From: Otatea glauca | Lineage: Eukaryota; Streptophyta; Magnoliopsida; Poales; Poaceae | DNA: 64,000 nucleotides | Direction of reading: 5' to 3' | NCBI GenBank assembly: GCA_036346275.1 | Contig: CM070728.1 | Location: 19,306,723 to 19,370,722, forward strand | In this document: positions 1 to 10,826 of the stretch, piece after piece | Layout of the letters: every line of letters begins with the position of its first letter | Position numbering within the stretch: position 1 is the first letter of the stretch | Notes under the pieces: model-generated | What the model saw: the letters and a program-made list of their open reading frames with translations, nothing else | The model's database searches: none | Told to the model about the DNA's origin: nothing | Program-made: the position numbers and the translations under genes

Positions 1-115
1 ATACAGCATCAGACATTCAGGCACACGCAAGAAGAGAGATAGCCAGGCGATTCACACCTTGCTCCGAGAAAGAGCTCCTGCTCCCCAGAGTGACGAAAGA
101 AACCGAGCGAGTAAC

Positions 116-1210
116 ATGGCGTCGACATTGTCGTTCCCGATTATCGACATGGGGTTGCTCGGCGGGGAGGAAAGGCCCGCGGCGATGGAGCTTTTGCGCG
201 ATGCATGCGAGAACTGGGGCTTCTTCGAGGTGGATATTTGACATAACGTACTGAAACGATAGTTGAACGCTAAAAAATGGAACAGAAACAAGCTTCTATC
301 GATCGATCCTAATGTTCTATGCTTTCTTTTGTTTTGTTTTGATGGTGCGGTGCAGATCCTGAACCACGGCATCTCGACGGAACTGATGGACGAGGTGGAG
401 AAGATGACCAAGGGGCACTACAAGAGGGTCCGCGAGCAGAGGTTTCTCGAGTTCGCGAGCAAGACGCTCAAGGACGGCTGCGACGAGCAGGGCGTCAAGG
501 CGGAGAACCTGGACTGGGAGAGCACCTTCTTCGTGCGCCACCTCCCGGAGTCCAACATCGCCGAGATACCCGACCTCGACGACGACTACAGGCGGGTGAT
601 GAAGCGGTTCGCGGCTGAACTGGAGAAGCTGGCGGAGCGGCTGCTGGACCTGCTGTGCGAGAACCTCGGCCTGGAGCAGAGCTACCTCACCCGGGCCTTC
701 CGCGGCTCCAATGGCGCCCCCACCTTCGGCACCAAGGTCAGTAGCTACCCGCCGTGCCCGCGCCCCGACCTCGTCAAGGGCCTCCGCGCCCACACCGACG
801 CCGGCGGCATCATCCTGCTCTTCCAGGACGACCGCGTCGGCGGCCTGCAGCTGCTCAAGGACGGCGACTGGGTCGACGTGCCTCCCACGCGCCACTCCAT
901 CGTCGTCAACCTCGGCGACCAGCTGGAGGTGATCACCAACGGCAGGTACAAGAGCGTGCTGCACCGGGTGGTGGCGCAGACCGACGGCAACCGCATGTCC
1001 ATCGCGTCCTTCTACAACCCGGGCGGCGATGCCGTCATCTTCCCGGCGCCGGCGCTGGTGGAGGAGGAGGCCGGCGGCACGTACCCCAAGTTCGTGTTCG
1101 AGGACTACATGAATCTGTACGTGCGCCACAAGTTCGAGGCCAAGGAGCCCCGGTTCGAGGCCTTCAAGTCCATGGAGAGCGAGAGCTCCAACCGCATTGC
1201 CATCGCCTAA
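116..1210 (+). CDS. ACO: 1-aminocyclopropane-1-carboxylate oxidase (ACC oxidase), 2 exons
   Basis: ACC oxidase converts ACC to ethylene, the last step of ethylene biosynthesis, using Fe(II), ascorbate and O2. Exons are 116-229 and 356-1210. The 126-bp intron has GT/AG ends and joins ...NWGFFE to ILNHGIS... in phase 0, giving 322 residues, within the usual 310-325. The N-terminal dioxygenase domain carries the family sequence NWGFFEILNHGIS. The 2OG-Fe(II) core shows the metal ligands H184 and D186 (in AHTDAGG) and H241 (SVLHRVV), and the co-substrate pair R251/S253 (NRMSIASF). YPPCPRPDLVKGLRAHTD and the C-terminal RFEAFK are also typical. The ATG at 116 is chosen because MxxxxFPIIDM is the conserved start. 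The reading frame is open and all key residues are present, so the gene looks functional. Many ACO genes have two or three introns; this one has a single early intron. Sequence upstream of 1 is not visible, so its promoter cannot be judged. Confidence 0.96.
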
Positions 1211-1306
1211 TAATTTGCACTTCCAAATTAATAGCGGCGTCTTACTATAGTATAGTACCTAGCAGTGAGCCTATCAGCCTATGTATGGTCGGCTCGTTTT
1301 GACCTG

Positions 1307-1312
1307 AATAAA
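1307..1312 (+). terminator. poly(A) signal of the ACO gene
   Basis: An AATAAA hexamer lies 97 bases after the ACO stop codon in an otherwise AT-rich 3' UTR. Position and form fit a plant near-upstream element. The cleavage site itself is not determined. Confidence 0.55.
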
Positions 1313-1680
1313 GCTCCGTCGCGTCACGTAGGATCGCTAGTTTGTGTGGCGTGCTGTAGGCTGTAGCACATACGGTCATGTATTTGTCTGAAGTGTCCTT
1401 CATCCTTGTGTGGGGTGCTGGCGTGCTGTACCACTGTTTGTTAAATATAAACTAGCAAACGGCCAATGCATGCGCACAGGCACCATTTTAAATAAATTTG
1501 AGGTTTATGAAAGGTTAGGAACATACTTATTAATACCCGTACAAACCGGCTAGTCTGGTTTAGTTAAAAAACTGATTAGTATATATGATTTTAAAGGATA
1601 TTTTGAAATATATCGGTTAAATTTATACTATAAAACTAACTTAACTCATTGTGGTTTCTTATGCAATGCCTTTTCGTTGT
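1313..1680. other. ACO 3' flank, no gene seen
   Basis: AT-rich sequence between the ACO 3' end and the left LTR of Copia-1. I see no ORF of note, repeat structure or conserved motif. Confidence 0.6.
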
Positions 1681-1908
1681 TGTTGGGAAACCACGTGGCC
1701 TATAAAGGTCCACGATGGTCCCTTAGCCGAAACCCTAGGCGACTACTATATAAAGGGGAAGGGGGTCCCCCAATGTACCAAGAATCAGAAAACAATAAAT
1801 AATTCTCTAGCTGTTCCTCCCTAAACCTGTGTCTCTCTTCCTCTCTCTGTTCTCCACTTCAGATCTGTTCGGGAACCCCGGACTATTTGATAGCGAGGTT
1901 CATTAACA
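1681..1908 (+). repeat. Copia-1 5' LTR
   Basis: Starts TGTTGGGAAACCACG and ends TTAACA. It contains a TATA-like CTATATAAAG near 1746-1757 and a pyrimidine-rich R/U5 stretch. It is about 90% like the copy at 7772-7998 by eye, including the shared GAGGTT...TTAACA end. Confidence 0.93.
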
Positions 1909-1931
1909 CGTTATTAGTACAAAGCTCTACC
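1909..1931 (+). other. Copia-1 primer-binding region
   Basis: The sequence just inside the LTR, ending AAAGCTCTACC, closely resembles the one next to the LTR of Copia-2 (reverse strand, 13973-13995, ending GAAGCTCTACC). A degenerate match to the initiator Met tRNA type of site (TGGTATCAGAGC) can be drawn with one gap. The sharing between two elements is the stronger evidence. Confidence 0.6.
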
Positions 1932-2099
1932 GATGAACGGATTGAAAAGGTGAGAATCCGCGATTGAATCAAAACGCTTGTTGATTCTACGCATGCATCT
2001 ATCCTACGCATCTGATATTGTGTTCGTCTCGTGGCACGAAGCTACAGACGGCTCAAAGCAACAAGACAAGCGAGATTACTGTTCATCCAGAAAGAAAAA

Positions 2100-2720
2100 A
2101 AGGTAACGTCGCCTCGGCTTCGCGCCATAGCCGCACCGACGCGAAGACGCCGCCAGCCATACGGAGCGCCGCCCACCGCCTCGGACTCCAGTTCGCCGAC
2201 GACGCTGCGGCCGCGCGCCGCCATGCTGCCGCGCCATTGGCGCCACCAGACAAACGTCGCCGCCGTCGCGGCGCACCGCCTGCGCGTGCCGCCGCTTCGG
2301 CCGCCGCGCCTCGCCGCCGGACCGCCCTCGCGGCCCGGTGCCCCGCCCGACCGCCTCGACTTAAGCGCGGCGCGCCGCATCGGCGCGCTCAAGGCTGGTG
2401 CCGCCGCCACCTCGGTTCCGCGACTCGCCGGCTTAAGCCCGCCACCACCGACCGCCACTGGTTCTTGCGCCCGAGCGCGCCACGCCCACGGCCACTCATG
2501 CGCCGGCCGTGCCCACCGGCTATGCTTGCCACGCCGGTCGTGGCCGCAGCGCGAGGTCGAGCGGTGAAGCGGCGCCGCGAAATCGAGGCGACGCACGCGT
2601 GGAAGAAGGCGCGAAGGGCGGCGGCGTGTGCGCGCGAGGGAAGTGGAAGGGGCGCGGCAGGGCTGTGGCGGCTAGGGGTGAAACCCTAGCCGCCGCGAGC
2701 TTATGGGCCGGGGGAAGGGG
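2100..2720 (+). other. GC-rich untranslated leader of Copia-1
   Basis: About 620 bp of very GC-rich sequence between the primer-binding site and gag. It contains long overlapping ORFs in several frames (for example 2018-2689 and 2031-2567), but these are arginine/alanine-rich with no domain and look like a by-product of composition. Copia-2 has a leader of the same kind. The far end is an AAACCCTAGCC / GGGCCGGGG stretch and a purine-rich tract. Confidence 0.6.
2667..2694 (+). repeat. Perfect 11-bp stem-loop in the Copia-1 leader
   Basis: GGCGGCTAGGG (2667-2677), a 6-base loop GTGAAA, then the exact reverse complement CCCTAGCCGCC (2684-2694). It sits at the end of the GC-rich leader, about 330 bases before the gag ATG. 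Confidence 0.8.
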
Positions 2721-3022
2721 CGCAGCCCAGTGGCCGTTTCGGCCAAGAAAGAAAAGAAAAAAAAGAGAAGAAGAAAAAGGAAAAGGAAAAAAAAGGGCAG
2801 AAAAATTAAGAAAAATTGCCAGAAAATTATTTGGCTCTGTTTTAATTTTTCTAGCTTTATTCTCTGCATTTTTTAATATTCTTTATGAATTTTGAATTCA
2901 TTGCTTTATTTAGTATACTGGAAATGCATGGATATTTATTTTCTACACTTTATGTTTTTTTGCAACCATTTTCTATTAGATTACACGCAGTAATCTAATG
3001 TCGGAATTTTGAAATCATGCAG

Positions 3023-3684
3023 ATGTCCGGCATCGTGAACCGTGAGTTTGAAGAACTGGCCCCGCACGATCAGAACTACCTCACTTTGGCATCAGACGTG
3101 AAGATCGTTCTTGGGGGCAAGAAGCTCCGTGCTGCGATTGGTCTAGGGTCCTCGTAGGACGCGCAACCTACCGCCGAGCAGAACGATCAAGCCTTGCACT
3201 TCCTCAGGCACCACCTCTCAGCCACTCTGAAGAATGAATACATGGCTGAGGAGAGTGCACTTGAGCTTTGGACTGCACTTCAGAAGCGGTTCAAGAAGCT
3301 CAAGTACACCATCTTGCCCCAAGCACAGTAAGATTGGGTTCGCCTGAGGTTTGCGGACTACAAACAGTGGCCGAGTACAATTCTGCCTTGCACAAAATTT
3401 GTACCAATCTCTCCTTATGTAGCAAGAAGATCACTAACGAGGAGTCCAAGTATGTGTTCAACGCATATCAGGCTAAGAAGAAGGCAAAAGAAAATACCCT
3501 AACAGAGGCGCACTTCGCCAAGATTGGTGATAATGATGCCATGGATGTGGATACCCCACTTGCCTCATCCTCACAGACTAGCCTGGACATCGATGTTGCA
3601 GCCAATCTTATGGCAAATGAAGAGAAAACTTCTGTCGATAACATAGAAGCAGAAATTAATGCATATTTCACAGATTCCGTTTAA
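3023..3684 (+). pseudogene. Copia-1 gag, broken
   Basis: The gag start is the ATG at 3023 (MSGIVNREFEELAPHDQNY...), a typical Copia gag N-terminus. The frame is closed by a TAG at about 3155, reopens (QALHFLRHHL...ELWTALQKRF), is closed again near 3329 and shifts frame near 3360 into TVAEYNSALHKICTNLS. The C-terminal part up to 3684 is open. The CCHC zinc knuckle is not visible, so part of gag appears deleted. Confidence 0.85.
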
Positions 3685-3894
3685 TGCATGAATCGCATTA
3701 TTTTTTTTAGATTATGGTTGTTAACAAATTTCTTTTGAATAATGAATTTTTAGCTCTAGAAGAGCATACTTCTCTCATGAATAAATATGCAATTTATTCT
3801 TTATTCCAGTATTCTTTAATTTACAAGCAATGTTTGAATTATTTTGCCATTATCTGATTGGAATTATTCTCTTTTTTAGAAATCGTGTAGCGCC

Positions 3895-5200
3895 CAAATA
3901 GAAGAGATATGCTTTGTTGATAGTGGCACAACAAATACCATCTTAAGAGAGTCCAAATACTTCCAATCGATCACGAAGAACGCTGGAAAGATTACTACGA
4001 TCGCAGGAAGCGATTCATATATAATAGGCTCCGGAAGAGCCACAATAATATTGACTATGGGTACAATTTTGGTAATTGAAGAAGCCTTTTGTACCCTGAA
4101 TCAACGCGCACTCTCTTAAGTTTCAAAGTCATCCGCGCCAATGGTTTTCACGTAGAAACCACTGAAGAAAATGGCAAAGAATACTTGTGCATTGTGAAGC
4201 ACGCGGTATGTGGAAAAATGGTATTAGAAAAATGTCCCTCATATGAATCTGGGTTGTACTACACGAATATTCATACACCCGAAGTGTATACTTCCTTGAA
4301 GACTGTCTTTAGAAGCTCTGAGTTATTTTCTTTATGGCATTGTAGATTAGGTCATCCTGGTCTTAGAATGATGAGGAATATAGTGAACAACTCACAAGGT
4401 CATGGCATTAATGTTAAAAATTTTCCGAATCATGAAGATTTCGTGTGCCCTGCATGTGCCACCGAGAAATTAATAACTAGACCCTCTGTCATGAAAGTGC
4501 AAAGTGAAATCCTTGCATTCCTAGAACGCATCCAGGGGATATTTGTGGCCCGATTCAGCCCTTGTCAGGGTCATTTCGGTACTTTATGGTGCTCATCGAT
4601 GCTTCCTCGAAATGGTCGCATGTATGTTTATTGTCAACAAGAAACCATGCTTTTGCAAAGCTGATCTCGCGGATCATAAGAATTAAGAATGCTTTCCCTG
4701 ATCATCGAGTGAAGTCCATTAGAATGGACAATGCCAGAGAATTTACTTCAAAGGCATTTGATGATTATTACACTACAACAGGGATATCAGTTGAGCACAC
4801 TGTAACGCATGTCCATACGTAGAATGGACTAGCTGAAGCACTAATAAAGAGGATTAAATTCATTGCCAGACCGCTTTTGCAGAGTTGTAACTTGCCCAAC
4901 ACTTGTTGGGGACACGCAGTCTTGCACGCAGCAGCTCTCATCAATTTCAGACCTTCGGCCTACAACATCCATTTCTCTATACGACTGGTGCACGGGGTCA
5001 TCCCGAAAATCTCCTATCTCAGAAAATTTGGTTGTATGGTATATGTTCCTATACCACCCCCACAGCGGACTGCAATGGGCCCTCTCCGCAAGTCTGGGAT
5101 ATACGATGGTTATGAGAGTGCATCCATAATCAGGTATTTGGAACCCAGGATTGGAGACTTGCATATAGTCTGATTCGCTGATTGCATATTTGACGAGGAT
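3895..5200 (+). pseudogene. Copia-1 protease, GAG-pre-integrase and integrase, broken
   Basis: The aspartic protease is marked by CFVDSGTTNTI at about 3910. A GAG-pre-integrase/HHCC zinc domain follows (LWHCRLGHPG...CPACATEKL, about 4335-4470). Then comes an integrase core (FMVLIDASSKWS, IRMDNAREF, and an NGLAEA segment where the catalytic Glu is expected) at about 4570-4870. The reading frame changes near 4560 and is stopped at about 4820, just before NGLAEA. Order protease-integrase-RT is diagnostic of Copia. Confidence 0.85.
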
Positions 5201-5605
5201 CATTTCCCGTCATTAGGGGGAGGAAATCAACCTTTGGATGAAAAATACCGGGAAATCATATGGCATTCCATTGGGATCCCCACACATGACCCCCGTACTA
5301 ATGAAGCAAATCAAGAAGTCCAGAAGATAATTGATTTGCAGAATTTAGCAAATGAACTGCTTGATCATTTTTGTGATCTGAAGGGCGTGGTTAAGTCGCA
5401 TGTACCCGCAAGAAATGCACTAGAGAGGGTGGAAATACCAAAGAAAATAGAAGGTATCCCTCATCCTGTTCAGAGGCCTCAAAGAAAAAGAACAGGAAAT
5501 CTGGCTCCTCAAACCCAAAGTACCCGGAGACGTCTGGAGAAAACTGGGTGAGAGGACTTACCACAACCAATCACGAAAATACCCCAAGGAAAGAAGGGGA
5601 GCCAA

Positions 5606-7534
5606 TTGAGACCTGGCACTGGAAAGAAGCCGACGAAAAAGGCAATTCCAGACTTGAATCTTCCACTGCAGGAAGCCGTCGGAAATAATGTGTGCGCACA
5701 CATAGGTGATGAAAAGCTAAAGGAACTTGCTCCTGCGATAGGAAATAGCAGTGAAGAGCAAGTAGAAGTGCATAAAGCACCCCATGATGAAATGGCCATA
5801 AACTTTGTAATAACAGGAGAATCTCTTAATAGAGCAACAGCCAATGTCGATGCATATTTTGCAAAGAAGACTGCCTCGATCATTGATCATGATCCCGAGC
5901 CTGCATCTCTCGCAGAGTGCAAGAAAAGGCTAGATTGGGAAGAATGGAAGAAGGCAATCACTGCAGAGTTAGTCTCTCTGAACAAGAGAGAGGTGTTTGG
6001 GCTCGTATGTCGCACACCTCCCCATATAAACCCTGTAGGTCACAAATGGATCTTTGTTCGGAAGAGGAATGAAAACAATGAAGTTGTAAGGTACAAGGCA
6101 AGGCTTGTAGCTCAAGGTTTCACTCAACGTCCTGGGGTTGATTATGAAGAAACCTACTCTCCGGTCATAGGAGGAATTACCTTTAGATGTTTGATCTCAA
6201 TGGCAGTCAACTTGAAGTTGAAAATGAAGCTAATGGATGTTGTTACAGCATATTTGTATGGGAACTTGGATTCGGAGATATACATGAAAGTACCGAAAGT
6301 TATTCCTATCCCGAACCAAGACAAAGCAAATAGAAACCTGTACAATGTGAAATTGGAGAAATCACTGTATGGGCTAAAACAGTTAGGAAGAATGTGGTAC
6401 AATCGCTTGAGCGACTTTCTCTGCAAGAAAGGCTACACGAACAGCGAAGATTGTCCATGCGTATTTATATAGCAATCCCCGAATGGATTCTGTATAATCT
6501 TCGTCTATGTAGATGACTTGAAGTCTGAGTTTGAAATGAAGAGATTGAAGAATCATGCTCATACTTGAACTCTGAGTTTGAAATGAAGGATTTGGGTAAA
6601 ACCAAGTTTTGTTTAGGCTTGCAGCTTGAGCATGTCTAAGGAGGAATCTTGGTACACCAATCATCCTATACGCAGAAAGTGTTGGAAAGATTTGGCTTTG
6701 AAAAGGCATATCCTACAAATACTCCAATGGTCGGAAGGTCACTCCAAGCAGACCTAGACCCATACAGACCTAGAGAAGGGGGAGGAAGTCCTGGGAGCAG
6801 AATTCCTATATCTGAGTGCAGTTGGAGCGCTCATTTACCTTGCGAATAGCACCAGGCCGGACATTGCGTTCGCTGTGAATTTGCTAGCCCGGTACAATGC
6901 AGAACCCACCAAAAGGCATTGGAAAGGGATCAAGGACATCTTCTGTTACCTCCAAGGAAGCAAAGATCTCAGTTTGTTCTTCAGAAGAAACAATGAACTG
7001 AATTTGGTTGGCTACGCCGATGCTGGGTACTTATCAAACCCGCATACTGGCAAGTCCCAAACTGGGTATATCTTCCTATGTGGAGGAACAGCTGTTTCCT
7101 GGAAGTCGTCTAAGCAGACTCTCGTCTCGACGTCGACAAACCATTCGGAAATCATTGCTTTGTATGAAGCCTCTCGTGAATGTGCATGGCTCAGAAGAAT
7201 GGTTCACCACATCCAGAAGTCATGTGGCTTGAACATTGAGCAAACTCCCACGATCATCTATGAAGATAATGCAGTTTGTGTTGCTCAAGCACAGATGGGT
7301 TATGTGAAGAGCAATCTCACGAAGCACATCAACCCCAAGTTCTTCTATGCTCACGAATTGCATAAGATGAACGAGATCAAGATATTGCATAGTAAGTCAT
7401 GTGAAAATCTTGCAGATTTGTTCACTAAATCACTACCAGCATCTACCTTTGAAAGGTGCGTAAAAGGGATTCGGATGATGAGACTTAGAGAAGTGCATAT
7501 TTTAGGGGAAGATATTTCACATACTCCCACATAA
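5606..7534 (+). pseudogene. Copia-1 reverse transcriptase and RNase H, broken
   Basis: The reverse transcriptase segment 5606-6472 shows HKWIFVRKRN, YKARLVAQGFTQRPGVDYEETYSPV and YGLKQLGRMWYNRL. A stop at 6470 precedes the active-site motif FVYVDDL (about 6502). A short local duplication of a TCTGAGTTTGAAATGAAG unit (about 6525 and 6573) has replaced the normal sequence there. The Copia RNase H follows at 6875-7534 (YADAGYLSNP, SSKQTLVSTSTNHSEI, IYEDNAVCVAQ), with its acidic residues recognisable and an intact end. Confidence 0.9.
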
Positions 7535-7750
7535 ATCTTAAACATGAGGTTTGAGTACCCAATATGAATCTCGAAGATTAGCAATTTGAAATTCGGGTGA
7601 ATTGTACTCTTTTTCCTTAGCAAGTTTTTCTTGCATAAGGTTTTAATGAGGCAATTCGTGCAACACAGTAAGCGTATGCTATGTACTTTTTCTCCAAGTA
7701 TTTTTCCCACTGGGTTTTTCTGGAGTTTTAATGAGGCATATGCATCTCGC

Positions 7751-7771
7751 GGCAAAGGGCCCAAGGGGGAG
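7751..7771 (+). other. Copia-1 polypurine tract
   Basis: GGGCCCAAGGGGGAG lies immediately upstream of the 3' LTR, the usual plus-strand primer position. Confidence 0.75.
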
Positions 7772-7998
7772 TGTTGGGAAACCACGTGGCCCATGAAGGC
7801 TCACGATGGTCCCTTAGCCGAAACCCTAGACGACTACTATATAAGGAGGAGGGGGTCCCCCATTGTACAAGGAATCAGAAAGCAATAAAGAATTCTCTCG
7901 CTGTTCCTCCCTAAACCTGTGTCTCTCTTCCTCTCTCTGTTCTCCACTTCAGATCTGTTCAGGAACCCCGGACTATTCGATAGCGAGGTTCCTTAACA
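7772..7998 (+). repeat. Copia-1 3' LTR
   Basis: Second copy of the 1681-1908 repeat, TGTTGGGAAACCACG to CCTTAACA, with scattered substitutions. It has a CTATATAAGG TATA-like site and an AATAAAG poly(A)-like site. Confidence 0.93.
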
Positions 7999-9037
7999 AT
8001 CATAACCTTATCTATTATATTAGGTGGTTAAATGGTTGTTGCTAATTCCAATCGGCATCCCTCGAAATTTTTTTCCTCATTTCGCGTTTGCGCCTCTCCA
8101 GGAGGGTTCTCTTGCTCTACGCCGCCGCCGGTCTTCCGCGCCCCATCCCCACACTCGCCGCCACCAATCATCTGTTCCACGCGCTCGTTGTCTCCGGTCG
8201 TATGTTCGATCTGCTTGCACCGCTGGTCGCCACTACCCCGTTCTTCTCGACGCCACCTCCCACCCAATCTCGGCTGACGCCACCTCCCACCCAACTCACC
8301 AATGTCGGTCGCCGCAGCTCCGTTACGGTCGACGCCTCCTTCCAGGTCCGGGTCGTCGCTGTCGTCTTTTCCCTCCCTACGGCAGACCTTGGAGCTTCTC
8401 GCTTTGTTCGTCGGTGCCACATCCAAGGAAAATGTGACTTTTCTATCTCTGATCTAGCTAATGTGGGTGGTTGGTTGCATGATTTTGAACTTGTTAGCAT
8501 TGATTTGCAATTTTTGTGATTTTTTAGCCCAAGATTTTGCAATTTTTTTATTATTATCTAATGGTACATCTTAGGTAGTAGTGTTCTTTGTAGCTAGTAT
8601 GATACTCCTTTTATTTATATCTAAATTCTTGCAAATCAATACCTTCCATCCTTACTGACAAATCTACAATAGAATTTCTAAGTCAGTTAACAAAAAATTT
8701 AGGTATTTCCTTCTGTTTCCCCTAAAAAACTGTTTATTACTATGCAAAAGTGTGTGTGCTTCTAGAATTGAAAGGTCAGTTGAATATCTACCACATACAT
8801 GGATTGGAAACAGAATTGCACCAATAAATTCTAAGCGTATGCAGTAATACACCACCATACTTCAATACGAGCAAATAGGACTGATTACTGCGTACAAAAG
8901 CATAGTGTCAATAAAAGCATACATTGAAGATTTTGTATTGTTTGGCTATAAGAAGATACTACTTCATCATGCAAGCATGCCTTAAAGAATCATTTGTTGA
9001 TCTTCTAGAAATTTTCTTTTTGAACTGAACTGATGAA
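7999..9037. other. Unassigned sequence between Copia-1 and the helicase relic
   Basis: About 8030-8430 is GC-rich with overlapping short ORFs that match no family I know; the rest is AT-rich. It could hold the 3' end of the Helitron whose helicase follows on the minus strand, but I could not find a convincing terminal hairpin plus CTRR end. Confidence 0.4.
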
Positions 9038-9063
9038 AAAGAAATTTTCTAGAAAATTTCTTT
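9038..9063. repeat. 26-bp perfect palindrome over the helicase stop codon
   Basis: AAAGAAATTTTCT followed directly by its reverse complement. The minus-strand helicase stop codon (TAG) is formed inside it. Confidence 0.8.
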
Positions 9064-10776
9064 GTACACTATGTTTTTCACCTTATCACCTGGGCTTTCT
9101 TCGTCATCGACCATTATCTTCGGTCCATCCCTTGTGACCCTTGAGAATGCTACATATAGCTGTCCATGTGTAAATGCCTGTTTATGAAGATAAGAGTCCT
9201 TCCTTGTTTAGTGATTGCCCTTTGCTTTTATTGATGGCCATAGCAAAACACACTGAGAGAGGATATTTTCTTTTTTTAGCATGATTGGCCACCCTGATTG
9301 AGTTGGTGACATGATTATTCTAGGTATATATACCTTGTCATCTACTAGAGTTCTTGTTATGATCGGTGCTTCAATGAATCTTCTTCCAAGTTGCGTAATC
9401 GTCATCCGTGTACCATTGCATAATACAACACTTTGGTTGACATTACAGAGTAGCATCACTTGTAGGTTGACTTTTAGTTTGAGCTCGTGGTTTGGTATTC
9501 CAGGGAACTTTAGGCTGTTTAGAAATTCCGTAGGATATAGCACATCTATTTCATTGTTGTAAGTTGTTGCTTTGCATACAGTGTAGCAGCTTAGATATGT
9601 TGTCTCCTGACCTTCTATCTGATTCATTATGTACTCATTTATCTCACTCACTGTTTCATTCCTTGGGCATAAAATTTCTCTTTCTTCTAAGAAACTTCGC
9701 TGGCGGTAGTTCTCTTACAAGTTTGGATAGATATTTTCTACAATTCCTGCCTTTGGGTCATTTTCTTTCATCAGTAGAAGGTCACTGGGTATTTTTATCC
9801 ATTCTTCCCCATCTGCTGATACAGTTGAGCCATCGCCGATATGCAAAATCTATTCTGCAAATTCTCTTACCTTTTGATTCTCTATTTCATCTTGGGACAC
9901 GTAGCTGAGTCACATGATCTTTGTTAGCTTGAAGATCTGAAAGTGTTTCCACAGATAGGATATTTTGATGGATGCATTGACTATGTTATGTCTTCTTCCC
10001 TTTGGTAGGACCGGAAGAATTTGGCAGAAGTCCTCACCTAGAACCACCATCATGCCGTCAAATCGTTTTGTGCTGCTTTCCTCGTTTTTAAAACTTTAGT
10101 ATATCTCTAAGGCTTATGTCGAGTGCCTTGAAACAGATCTTGTTTGCCATTGGAGCCTTATCCCATAGTATTAGCGATGTCTTTTTCAACAGATCTGCCA
10201 AGTTTGAACCCTGTTTGATCTCACATGTAGATTCATCTGTAAGGATTATAGTGGAAAGAGGAACCTGGAGTGTGATGTTCTTCCTCCTTGTAGAAGGAGT
10301 GCTGCAATACCACAGGATGCCATTGCAAATACTATTTTGCCTTCTGAACGTAGCTTGGTTGTGATTGCTTTCCATAGGTACGTCTTCCCAGTCCCACCAT
10401 ATCCATCCATAAAGATCGGTTTTCCCAGTTCCTTGTTTACCGATTCCATTATTGAATTGAAAGCATTTCTCTATTCGAAGTTTAGATTATCCAATATCCT
10501 CATATGTTCTTCCTTGAGCTCTTCTTTATCGTAGTTCATCTCTTCATTGATTAGTCTAGTTCCAAGTTCTCGTAGTTCTAAAGAGTTTGGTAGTTCTATT
10601 TTAGGGTATTCTTTGCGTGTCTTTCTAGCATGTCTCAATAGTTTTCCTATTTGTATCAAAGCGTCACCCTTTTGTTGTGAAGTTGTTAGGCGAAGATTAT
10701 GATAGTTGAAGATTTTACTCTGTCTATACTCCATGTCTTCTCTGAGAGCTTCCCAGCAAGACTCCCAAATGTTCAC
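9049..10776 (-). pseudogene. Helitron-type PIF1-like DNA helicase, fragment
   Basis: Read on the minus strand from 10776, this matches the C-terminal helicase of Helitron Rep/Hel proteins. Walker A is GYGGTGKTYLWKAI (about 10400). The segments SCGIAALLLQGGRTSHSRF, VVLGEDFCQILPVLPKG (about 10045), LYPTEFLNSLKFPGIPNHELKLKV and IIMSPTQSGWP follow, then GQLYVAFSRVTRDG, ending NIVYKEIF-stop at 9049. The Walker B segment reads LILWDKAPMA, where DEAPM is normal, so the catalytic Glu is a Lys. Several frameshifts and stops occur (near 10470, 10370, 10085, 9690 and 9205). The HUH Rep domain that should precede it is absent. The sequence runs directly into a Copia gag relic at about 10800. It is non-functional. 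Confidence 0.9.
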
Positions 10777-10826
10777 TCAGGAAAACTAAACTGATAAGGA
10801 GACTTATAAAGAATATGTGATATCGA

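Larger units (their letters stand above)
1681..7998 (+). mobile_element. Copia-1: decayed Ty1/Copia LTR retrotransposon, both LTRs present
   Basis: Two similar direct repeats of about 228 bp (TGTTGGGAAA...TTAACA) bound a 6.3-kb unit. It has a primer-binding region, gag, protease, GAG-pre-integrase, integrase, reverse transcriptase and RNase H in Copia order, then a polypurine tract. All coding parts carry in-frame stops and frameshifts, so it is dead. The 5 bases outside the two LTRs (GTTGT and ATCAT) do not match, so the target duplication has been lost or the ends come from recombination between copies. It lies 470 bp downstream of ACO in the same orientation. Confidence 0.93.

Noticed and set aside
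317..1129. Long minus-strand ORF of 270 codons opposite ACO
   Set aside because: It is the antisense shadow of GC-rich ACO codons, with no domain; the + strand gene is unambiguous.
2018..2689. Long overlapping ORFs in the Copia-1 leader
   Set aside because: Open in several frames because of high GC; Arg/Ala/Pro-rich, no domain, upstream of gag.
1676..8003. Target duplication for Copia-1
   Set aside because: GTTGT and ATCAT do not match, and shifting the boundaries by a few bases does not help.
8030..8540. Gene candidate in GC-rich sequence after Copia-1
   Set aside because: Several frames are open on both strands, none with a domain or splice pattern.
7999..9037. Helitron 3' terminus
   Set aside because: CTAG tetramers occur (for example 8452 and 8588) but none has a convincing adjacent hairpin.
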